DNA of 64,000 nucleotides from Neocallimastix lanati (nom. inval.) (Eukaryota; Neocallimastigomycota; Neocallimastigomycetes; Neocallimastigales; Neocallimastigaceae), in the NCBI GenBank assembly GCA_016946835.1, contig JACVTC010000022.1, forward strand, positions 622,501-686,500, given 5' to 3'. This document shows positions 11,805 to 22,716 of the stretch, piece after piece; the first letter of the stretch is position 1; every line of letters starts with the position of its first letter. The position numbers and the translations under genes are program-made. A model generated the notes under the pieces. That model saw only the letters and a program-made list of their open reading frames with translations, was not told the DNA's origin and made no database searches.

Positions 11805-14089
11805 TTTTTTTTTTTTTTAGACAGGGAAGAGAATACACTTCCAAAACTTTATTAAATTTTATTTTAAAAAATACATGTAGGTGAAAAGTACATTTGAAAT
11901 TAAAAATAAAAAATTAAAAAATAAAAAAATAAAAAAGCTCGAAAATACTATGTATTTCGGCAAGTTGTACTATGCGGGAATTTTTCCCTTCCTATCAAAT
12001 AAAAAAGAAATAAAACCTAGAAGTAACATCTTTAAAATAGATAGTGTGGTGTCCACTAAACTCTCCCCGGACTCATCATTTATTGAACTACTAGGGAGAG
12101 ATTCATCCTTCGTAGCAATAGATGACGATCCTGTATTATCATTATGCCTTATCAGTACGACGTCGACGCTCTTGGATAAGTTTGGTATTTTGCAATACCT
12201 ATCAAATAATAGCTCAAACGAACTACTAATGATAGGTATTGCACTTGTTAAGAATTCCGCCAAGCCCACAATTTTTGGAACAGGTGACTCAGATGAACCT
12301 TTGAAAAGTAGTTCATTTAATTGTCTCTGTTCCCCACTATCGAAATGTAGCTCATTTAAAACTAAAGTCCCACCAAGAAGGAACAAGTATATATAATGAT
12401 TGATATAATCTTCAAAATTAGAAATAGAGTCATAGGAAGAAAGAGGATTAAACACTCTAATCTTCCTAAGGCATAAAACATAGAGATCATCGATGAAATT
12501 TAAAGAATTCCATCTAAAAGATGCAAGAGCATCGCATTTAAAAATCCAATGTTCAAAAGATTGTTTATCTTCGCCACAACAGGGGCAAGACTTGGGACAA
12601 TCTTCTGAAACTCTACCCATTCTAATAGCAATAGTAGTATTGTATTTATAACCACAGCGTAAACGAATAATCCACGAAAACCCTAAGTTGAATTGGGGAT
12701 ATTTTAAACTAAGCATAATTATAGCTTTATTGTTTGAGAACTTATTACGATCGTAATTTTGACCTTTAATACCTTGAAATTTGGCAACTGATTTCCAGTA
12801 ACGTTCTAAAATATCGTCATATTTTTCACATTTATATTTTTTGGTTTTTTTATACAGTGTTCTAGATTCTTTAGTCCAGGAATAATGATGCATTTTGGGA
12901 ATAGATTTAATAAGATCCTTTATAATACAGTTTGATTTACTCCATTTTGCAAATGATTTAATCTGTAAGGCTGCGCAGACACCAGCAATAGGAGGAATGC
13001 TTAGATCTCGAGATAAAGCATAAGTACTCATAGTAGAATTATGTCTAATATAGTCATTGTCTTCTGAACTTGTTTTACCATTTTTAGAGAAGGAGCCGAT
13101 ACACCAAAATAGACCAGTATTAATTAATGTTTGAATTCTGGCCGTTCTGGATTTGTTTGAACCAAGTAAAGGAGAATAATAAATTACTTTACTAATAACA
13201 AAGGATTGAAGAACTTTTTTCTTGTATGCATTAGGGATAAGTTTATTTGAGAAGAAATATGTAAATGAAAGAAGGGATTTTCTAACTTTAAAATGCATGT
13301 GAGATATAATGTGTTCTAGTAAGAGATCATCAGAAAAAGGAATACCAAGATAAATATAACTAGAAACTTTAGGAATAGCATTCATTCCTAAATAGAAGGT
13401 TGGGTCACTATAGTTTGGAGGAGGTTGGAAGTTCATTGGTTTTATAACCATAGTTGCACATTTTTCAATACCAAAAGTCATTTCATTTAAATTAGCCCAT
13501 TTATGTACCTTTTTTAGTAATTTTTCTAAATTTTTTGCATTTGGAGCAATGAGAACAACATCATCAGCAAAGAGTCCACCACAACACTTTTTTCTTCCAA
13601 TATTAACACCAAACTTTTCACAGTCATTTAATATATCATTGATGAATAAATTGAATAAAATTGGAGATAATGGACAACCTTGACGAACACCTCTTTTAAT
13701 AGGAAATTCATTTGATAACATTGAAGCAAATCGAGCACGAGCTTTAGATGAAGTATATAAATTACAAAGAAAATCAAAACATTTACCACGTACGCCATAA
13801 TGATATAATTTAGTAAGAATGTTAAAAATAGGAACTGAATCATAAGCTTTTTTAAGATCTAAAAAGGCTAAATATGTGAATTTTCCTTGAAATTTTCTTC
13901 TTTGGCATATTTCTCTAACTGAAATGAATAAACTAATGCATTCTTCACGGTTGCGAAAGCCAAATTGTTCAGGTCTAATGAAATTGTGTGAGAGTGCGTA
14001 AGAAGATATTCTATCTGTTACAATTTTTGAAATGATTTTCAGTCCAACATTAATGAGAGAAATACCTCGATAATTACTACAATCTGATA
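11805..14089 (-). mobile_element. 5'-truncated non-LTR retrotransposon (LINE) with partial RT ORF
   Basis: A minus-strand element whose frame is open from about 14090 down to the stop at 11970 (~706 codons, no start codon at the truncated end). Reverse-transcriptase landmarks appear in order: SDCSNYRGISLINVGLKI, RPEQFGFRNREECI, FLDLKKAYDSVPIF, GVRQGCPLSPILFN and the catalytic FADD (FADDVVLIAPN; most LINEs have YADD). The C-terminal part has a CPCCGEDKQSFEHWIFKC zinc knuckle (CCHC, zf-RVT type). The endonuclease and start of RT are absent. A 3' UTR follows with AATAAAG and a terminus ATTCTCTTCCCTGTCT joined to an A tail (T run at 11807-11818). Flanking 14-bp duplications show a genuine insertion, and the intact frame suggests it is young. 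It could not move by itself. Confidence 0.9.
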
Positions 14090-14090
14090 T
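11970..14090 (-). pseudogene. Partial LINE ORF2: reverse transcriptase plus zinc-knuckle domain
   Basis: The coding part of the element above, annotated separately because it is a long uninterrupted frame. Residues before FLDLKKAYDSV cover RT blocks 0-2, the FADD block marks the palm active site, and about 250 residues later comes the CCHC zinc knuckle. The last ~120 residues (Ser-rich, ending LFDRKGKIPA) are not a domain I recognise. There is no credible initiator: the first ATG in frame is at 13721, inside the palm, after two of the active-site strands. It is best read as a truncated, non-functional remnant. Confidence 0.85.
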
Positions 14091-14150
14091 TCAGTATTCA
14101 CACCATAACTCTTATACTTTATTAAATTTTATTATATATGAACACTATAA
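14090..14150 (-). mobile_element. Older LINE 3' tail used as the insertion target
   Basis: Begins with the right target duplication (14090-14103). It then reads, on the minus strand, AAATTTAATAAAGTATAAGAG, similar to the 3' UTR of the copy it flanks (AAATTTAATAAAGTTTTGGAAG). The young copy therefore seems to have landed in the tail of an older relative in the same orientation. Confidence 0.45.
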
Positions 14151-14865
14151 TTAATATCAAATCTATTTTTATTTATTTATTTATTTATTTTTTTTTTTTT
14201 TTTTTTTTTTTTTATATGTATAATTATTAAAAAAAAAAAAAAAAAAAAAGAAACTATATATTTTTTATATATTATAAATATAAAAAAAATGAATTTACAT
14301 AAAAGATAAATTAATAAATCTTAATAATTATTAATGATTTAATGATAATTTTTCTTTTTATTTAAAAAATATATATATATATATTTATTTATTTATAAAT
14401 TTTAAAATTTAAAAAATAATTTTTTTTTTTTTTTTTTTATATTTTATTTATATTCTTTCAATTTATACATTTTTTAAAATTTAAATAATATGACAATAAA
14501 AATAATTTTGATTATTAAAATATAAACATGATTTTTTAATTTATATATTTAATTTTTTTTTTTTTTTGTTGCTGTTGTTGTTTGTATTTCTAATCTTATT
14601 ATTATTATTATTTTAATGTCAAAATAATAAATTTATTATTATTGTTAAATCAAAAAAATGAATAAAAAAATATTGATAGAAAAAAATATATATATATTTA
14701 AATATTATTATTATTACTATACTATTCTATATATATATATTCAATATTAAAAACACAAACTTAAATATTTATGCTTGTACTTTTAAAATTATTGTTTATA
14801 CAAGAACTTTTCCTGTCTTTTTAAATAATAAAACTTGGAATATGTCGATGGAATATTTTTCTTTT

Positions 14866-14897
<32 letters not shown>

Positions 14898-15373
14898 CTA
14901 GATATATTAAATATTAAATAGATATATATCTCAAAAAATTCATTTAAAAAAAATTAAAAATAAAAATTAAATTAAAAAAGTAAAAAACTTCTATATCTTT
15001 TTTTTTTTTTTTTTTTTTTTTGCTTGTTTGTTTGTTCTTCTTCTATATAAATTTTTATAAATAAATTAAAACATTCTATATTCTATAACTAAAATAAATC
15101 TTCATTATATAATTTTTTTTTTTTTTTTTTTTTTTTTAGGAATTGTAATAATTGACAATTTATTCTTATTTTTATTCTAATTTATATTGAATTTTTTTTT
15201 TTTTTTTAAAAAAATTTTGTTATTGTTGGGGATTAGTTATTTTTTTTTTTATATTTATATATATTATATATTATATATATATATATATATATTTTAAAAT
15301 CAAGGAATAGAAAATATATATACAATTTTTTTTTTTTTTTACTTTATATTAAACAATAAAAAAAAAAAAAAAA
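14151..15373. other. AT-rich spacer downstream of the PKS gene
   Basis: Dominated by T homopolymers (for example about 14188-14212, 14871-14897 and 15000-15020 on the plus strand) and AT dinucleotide runs. No gene seen. It contains the 3' UTR of the PKS gene. Confidence 0.6.
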
Positions 15374-18300
15374 TTAAAGATTAAATTCCTTCTTTAAACG
15401 TTCAAGAACAACTTCTACATTTTCTTGAATGAACCAGTGGTCACCTTCAAATTCAATACGAACTATTGGATAACCTTCAGCATTTTCAAGATCCCAACGA
15501 GATCTTGATGCAACAGAAATAATTGGATCACTAATACCACCAATATCATAAAGAGCACATTCTAATTGATGATCCTTATCAGTAAAACGTCTGTATTCAT
15601 CAGTTAATTTGAAATCGGCAACAATGGATGGAATTAATTTTTGGAATTGTTTATTATTGCTCATACTATCCTTATTAGCACCACCAAGATTAGTTAAAAA
15701 TGCTGGTAATTCCTCTGGAGCTAAATCAGTAAAATGAACTGGATTACCATTTTCGTCATGTTTAATAGTAATTGGTCTTGGGAAAACTGGAGATGGAGAA
15801 GCACTGACAACTAAAGCAGTAACAACTGGAGCATTTGGATTACCCTTCTTTCTTTCATTTTGAAGATATAAAACTGTTTCATAGGAAACTAAGGCACCTA
15901 AGGAATGACCAAAGAAGTAAATTGGTTTATCCTTTGAAATTTTACCATTCTTAATATTATTTAAAATTTCTTCACCAATAGACTTAACCAATACTTTAAA
16001 GTCATCAATTGGAGTTTCATCTATACGGGCCAAGTGACCTGGATAACTAATAGCGAATAAAGCAGACTTATTCATATACTTACTCCAACTATTATACATA
16101 TTAATGGAACTACCAGCAGCTGGGATAAGGAAGAAAGAATTAGTAGTATCCTTATTAGTATCTAAACGAACAATCCAATCACCATAATCATTTAAATTAT
16201 CAAAATCAATAGCAGCAGCAGCAGCCTTTCTTTGAGCTTTCTTAGCTCTAAGAGCTTCTCTCTTAGCAGCAACACTAGTCTTTGGTTTTTCATTAATTTC
16301 AGATTTTTCTTGCGACTTTTCATTACCACTATTACCATTCATCTTACCCTTAAGATATTCAAAGATCTTAGAGAGTGTTAAGTTTGGCGTGGTAATAATA
16401 GAAAGTGGAACAGTAATATTAGTTACAGCCTTAATAATTTGACGAAGTTCCATCATCATAATAGAATCAATACCTAATTCAGAGAGAGGTTGGAAGATAT
16501 CTAATTCATCATTTTCATTATACATTAACATTCTACGAACTTCCTCCTTTAAAATTTCTGGAATATTATCTTTAGTAACAGATTTCTTCTTAGCATCTAA
16601 TTCACCTTGGTCGTAGGCACCTTCACGAGTAATAGTGGTAAGATCTTGTCTTGGACGATCCCTTGGACGATATTTAATATAGAGATAATCATGGAAGTAA
16701 TATTCATCACATTTATCATAACTTCTTTCTGGAATAACGGTATAAACTCTATCATTTAATCTTGAATTGGCAGTAAAAACAATCTTGAACATATTAAAAC
16801 CAGCTTCTGAAGTAATGACCATAAAATCATTAACTAATTGATCACTACTACCAGCTCCCTTCCAACCACCGAGTTCGATGGCGATGACATTAGTTCTTCC
16901 GTGGTCATTATAATATCTAGCAAGCGCATCAATGAACATATTAGCAGCAGTATAGTTAGTTTGACCACCGTTACCACTAACAGCAGAAAGGGATGAAACA
17001 AAGACAACAAACTTAAGTTCATCCTTAAATTCTTCAGAAAGTTTCATAATATTATGAGTACCAATAATCTTTGAAGGAGCAATTTCAACTAATTTTTCAT
17101 AGGATTGGCTTAAGAAGTTGGCATCACTGTTGACACCAGCAGTATGGAAAATACCAGTAATTTGTAAGCCTTGACGTTTACGAATATCATTGAATACTTC
17201 AGCAAGAGAGGATTCATCAGAAATATCACAAGAATAATATTCAATTTGAATATTTTTATCATGATCTTTCCTTACCTTTTCAATACGAGCTAACTTTTCA
17301 ATAACTCTACTGTTAGTCTTACTGGATCTACCGAGAAGGAAAATGTGTTCCAATTTACTGTCCTTGTCAGCTAGGAGAGAATTAACGACATCCATACTTA
17401 CATCACCTAAACCACCAGTAATAAGAATATTACCAACAAGTTCTTCTCTTTCACATCTTTCATAGCTATTATCACTGGCAGTAAGAACTGGAGTCATACG
17501 CTTACCATTTCTGTAGGAAACATTGACTGGCATATCGTAACGGTCAACACCTCCAAGAAGTTCATCAAGACAATAGTTAGCAGCAACATCAACTGAAGTA
17601 CCGACTTCAAGATCGAATAAACAACCATGAAGATCTAACATTTCATGATTAAGATTCTTTAAAATACCTCTTGCAACTGAAACGATTGGACCAACAGAAG
17701 ATTCAGCAGTGTTAATTTTTGAGGCACCCATGGTAACGAATTGTATATCCTTCTTAAATTTCATTTCATCAGAGGTACGAATGAAAGCCTTGGTATATTC
17801 AATGCATTGGGTGTAGAGATCTTTGTACTTTGCTACTAATTCCTCAGCTGTTTCCTTACCATTGTATTCTTCAGCATCTAAGAGAGAGAAGTTATAGAGA
17901 GCAAGAACACCTTCAGCAGTACGCTTAGCCTTAATGGTTGGATAAATATGTGCAAAGGCAGCATTTGGTTCTTCGGATAATGGAAGATCAACTCCAACAA
18001 TATATCCTGGAATATTACGATCTTTAAAGGCCTTAATGAAAGCATCAGCATAACCCTTCTTATCCTTTAAAACAATAACGTGAACGTTTTCATTAACAAC
18101 TCGTTTTACTGGGAGTTCTTCCCATTCAGTGAAACTCAATCTAAATTCACGGTTGCCACTTAATTTAGAGATATCAAACTTCTTAACTTGGAAGTTATCA
18201 GTAGAGAAGACAAGTTTTCCATCAACATCAAAGACCCAGTATTGAGTAAACTTCGAAGTTTCATTAACACTCTTAACACGATGAAGAACATAAACTTCAT

Positions 18301-21300
18301 TTGGAATTTCCTTGTACTTAATAATACCTTCAAATGAAGTAGGAAGGAAACTATCCTTAGATCCTTCAACACCATTCTTCTTAGCAACAATACCATCACC
18401 ACTCATACAATGAATAGCAGCATCTAAAATACCAACTTGAGAAGCACCAGAATTAACAAGTGATTCTTCAACTTGCTTAACGTTGTGCTTAATATGACTG
18501 ATAAGGAATTCTGTTCCATCTTGTTCCTTACCTGAATAGAAGGATTGAACAGATCTGAAGAAGCTACCGTAAACAAGACTCTTATCCATTTCTTCGTATA
18601 ATTCCTTACCTTCACCGTAATTTGAACTATCCTTAGCTCCTGGACCACTTAAGTACTTTTCAACGTAATCCTTCTTAACATCAAAGCCGAGTTCATCTGT
18701 GGCTTTTTCACTATCAATAGAATTAGCAACGGAAACTATAACAGAACCTCTCATTTCTTGTTGTCCACCATAAGTTTGAGAGTAAATAGTAATTTCTTCA
18801 CCTTTCTTTACCATAATGTAAACAACATCATGGTCATAACTAAGACTTAATGGACCATTGGTAATGAAATATTCATTAATCTTAAATTGGTCATTTGGAT
18901 AAGCAAACTTTAAACCGTAGAAGACAAAGTCAATAAATGAAGTCGCTGGACTGAATCCCTTTCCATTAATAACATGACTCTTTCTTAAGTAATGAATGTA
19001 TGGTGAACTTAATGGCACACTAATAATGCAGCTAGATTCTTCAGCAGATTTAACAACCTTACTTCCTTCTAAGTGATCAAGATCAATAACCGTTGGAGTT
19101 TCATAACGGTTCCAGTTCTTAGAGCCTTCACTAATAGCAATGTCAAGGTTATCATTATCTTGTTTTACTTCATTGGAATCATTATCACCATCGATAACAT
19201 AACCAGCCTTTTCAATATTATTTGCTAATTCACGAGTGTCAACACCAGTACAATATGGAATATCATACTTTGTGGTATCTGGACCAGCCCAGTAACGGGA
19301 ACGTTGGAATGGATAGAGTGGAAGAGTAACTTTCTTAAGAGTTGGACGAACATGAGTGTAAATGTCTTCACGTGTATGGAAGACTCTCCAGTTAATATCC
19401 ATACCAACATTGTAAACCTTACTAACAGCTTCAAATAAGGCCTTTTCTTCTTGTGGTTCACGTGGAAGAGCAGAAGCAACAAAGAATGGAGCAGCAAACT
19501 TATCAACCTTCTTTTCACGTAAAATACGAGAACTCATGTTAGTTAAAACGGAAGCTGGACCAACTTCAATAACATTTAATAAAGTTTCACTATTGGCTAA
19601 TAAGGTTTCAACAGCCTTAACAAATTGAACAGCATTTCTAGCATGCTCACCCCAGTAGTTCTTTGGAAGACGTTCACCAGCTGGAATAAGCTTACCAGTA
19701 ACATTAGAAATAAGACCATATTTTAATGGTTGACGGAATTTTTCATCTGGCTTACTATCAATCCATTCGTATAACTTTTCAATAGCTGGATCCATTAAAG
19801 CAGAGTGGAAAGCTTCAGTAACATTTAATTGTTTAGCCTTAATATCCTGTTCAATAAAGTATTCCTCTAATTCTTTTACTTCATCTGCATTACCAGAAAT
19901 AACAATTTGAGTTGTACCATTAATAGCAGCAATGGAAACATTTTCAAATTCAAATTCTTCAATAGCTTCTTTGACAACATCTTCAGTAGTGAAGATAGAA
20001 ACCATAGCACCTGGCTTAATACCATACTTTTCCATACATGAAGCTCTTTCAACAATGAATTCCATAGCTAATTCAAAGTCAATACCACCAGCAATGGTAG
20101 TGGCAACAATTTCACCAAGTGAATGACCAAGAACCATAGATGGTTTAATTCCCCAACTAATCCATAATTGACTCATAGCATATTCATAAGCGAATAAAGC
20201 TGGTTGGGCAACAGAGGACTTCTTGAGAGCCTTTTCACCTTCTTCAGTACCATTTGGAATGTTTGAAACATTATATAAAACCTCAACAATGGAAACGCCA
20301 AGAAGACGACGAGTAACAGCATCACATCTGTCCATAGCTTCACGGAAAACTGGTTGAGTTTGGTAGAAGTGCTTACCCATACCAACCTTAGCAACACCTT
20401 GACCAGTAAAAGCAAAAGCAGTTGATTTTTGAAGATAACGACGAACATTAGATACACGTTGTAAAATATCAGTTAAAGATTCAATAATTTCAGAAGCATT
20501 ACGACCATAGGCAGAGTAACGGTAACCAAAGTGTTGACGACCAATGTTACTGGAATAACAAATATCAGCAATACTATCATCTTCATTCATAGATTCAAAA
20601 AGACTGATGTAATCTTCAACTTGTTGAATGAGAGCATTCTTATTCTTAGCACTAACAGTTAAAATATGGTACATAGAAAGATCATAGCCTTCATCTAAAC
20701 GTCTATCAGTATTCTTTGGAAGTTTAAATTCTTCAATTACAGCATTAGCAACACTACCTTGTAAACCAAAAGAAGAAACAACACCAACTCTCTTCTTTCC
20801 ACGTGGACTCTTCCAAATACATTTCTTTTGTGGAATGGTCATTGGAATAACGGAGGTATCAATACGTGGATTTAAATTCTTTAAGTGAAGATGTGGTGGA
20901 ATAGTACGATGAGACATAGATAAAAGAACCTTACATAAACCAGCTAAACCAGAAACTTCTTCAGTGTGACCTATGTTAGTCTTTACACTACCTACAATTA
21001 ATGGCTTCTTAGCATTGTGAGTACCACCAAAGGCTATGTTTAAAGTTTCAGTTTCAATAGCATCACCAACTTGGGTACCAGTACCATGAGCTTCAACATA
21101 ATCAACATCAGCTGGAGAAACATTAGCAATTTGTAAAGCTTTTTGAATATTCTCAACTTGTGGACCAACCGCTGGAGAAGAAATAGATGGTCTAATACCA
21201 GATTGTGAAGTAGTAATACCAGTAATAACACCATAAATATGATCATGATCAGTTACAGCATCATCTAAACGTTTAAGAATAATACTAATACAACCTTCAC

Positions 21301-22716
21301 CAGGAGCATAACCATCAGCTTCAGCATCAAAAGTAGCACAACGACCAATTTGTGAAGCCATATGAGCAACAGAAATAACATGGAATTGAGTAGATACAAA
21401 TTGTTGGTGAACAGCAGAAACAACAGCTACATCAGAATCACCCATAGAAAGTGATTTACAAGCATTGTGACAATCATTTAAACCACTATATAAATATTTA
21501 ATATATTAATTTTAATATTAAAAAAAAGTACACAAATAATAATATAAATAATATAAGCAATAAATAAATAAATATATAATAAAAAATAAAAAATAATTTT
21601 TTTTTTTTTTAAATTTTTAAAAATTATATAAATTTAAATAAATTTTTCTTTAAAACTTATAATGAACTCTGTTTTAACTCTATTAAAATAAATATAATAT
21701 ATTACAACTATAATTATAATTATAATTACTATTCTCATTATAATTTCTATGCTCTTTACTAAAAAAAAAATTTTTTTTAATATTATTATTTCTTTAGAAA
21801 ATTTTGAAATATATTATTTTCAAAATAAATTTCTTTTTCTTTTTTTTTTTTTTTGTTTTTTGTTTTTTGTTTTTTCTTACCTAGAACAAGCAGTATCAAT
21901 AGTATCAGATGGACCAATAAAACCATAGTTGAAGGAAATACGACCAGCACAACTAGAAGCAGCAGAACCATGCATAGTTTGACTAGTCATTGATTCAACT
22001 TTAGTAAAAGCCTTAGTTAAAGCAATATAATCAGCAGTAGAACCAACAGTAGTAAAAACAGAAGTACGAGTTCCATTTAATTCAGAAACATTTATACAAG
22101 CATCTTGGAAAGCTTCATAAACAGTTTCATAGATCCAACGGAATTTTGGTTCAGTGAATTTAGCTTCTAATGGAGAAATATTAAAGAAAGTTGGATCAAA
22201 ATCAGAAATTGGGGCAGCATCTGGAGTAACATCATAATAACCAGCACGATGAATATAGTGATCAAATGGGCCTAATTCATTTGGTGGGCAAAATGGCCTT
22301 AAATATTGGTGAAGATGACGGTTAGCAGGAGTTGGTGAAATACAATCCTTACCATTAACTAAAGCATTCCAATATTTAGAAGGAGTATTAATACCACCTG
22401 GTAAACGAAGACCCATACCAACAACAGCAATTGGAACCATATATCTTGGTGAATCTAACTTCTTTGGAAGATTACTATTAATATATTTAGCATAGCCAAT
22501 AAATTGTTCTAAAACTTCTGGTGTACTTCTATCTAAATAAGGAGAAATATAGCAACGACGACCAATTTCCTTACTGACAGCAATTTCAATATCTTCATAT
22601 TTAGAACGATCAATAGCTAAATCAGAAAACTTAACTTTACTGTTAAAATCTTCAAATTTTTCTGGAACAGCTTTTGGTTCAATAGCTTTAATAATATTAT
22701 ACACAATATCAGTCAT
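15374..22716 (-). CDS. Type I iterative polyketide synthase, ACP*-KS-AT-DH-KR-ACP-TE
   Basis: Two exons, 22716-21881 and 21485-15374, give 6948 nt and 2315 aa; the 395-bp intron falls inside the KS motif DTACSS. Domain order, approximate residues: ACP-like segment without the usual serine (~28-80); KS (93-525) with Cys277, His412 (EAHGTGT) and His452 (NIGHTE); AT (635-925) with GHSLGE Ser734 and AFHS His839, the malonyl-type signature; DH (1095-1400) with HVINGKGFSP His1116 and ILDAAIH Asp1300; KR (1635-1850) with TGGLGDVS and NYTAAN Tyr1790; ACP with GIDS Ser1953; TE (2060-2315) with GHSLGA Ser2140 and late His2295. No enoylreductase or methyltransferase is visible, so it should be a partially reducing PKS. 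The TE resembles type II (RifR/GrsT-like) thioesterases. Product unknown. The coding sequence is much richer in G/C than its surroundings, but so are the other genes. No tailoring or transport genes lie nearby. Confidence 0.94.
21486..21880 (-). other. PKS intron splitting the KS active-site motif
   Basis: Donor GTAAGA follows …GATACTGCTTGTTCTAG; the acceptor TATAG precedes TGGTTTAAATGAT. Splicing gives DTACSSGLND across the junction, in phase 2. Without splicing the KS would be cut two codons after its catalytic Cys277. Confidence 0.9.

Noticed and set aside
15374-22716. Fatty acid synthase
   Set aside because: Domain order KS-AT-DH-KR-ACP-TE without enoylreductase, and PKS-type KS motifs.
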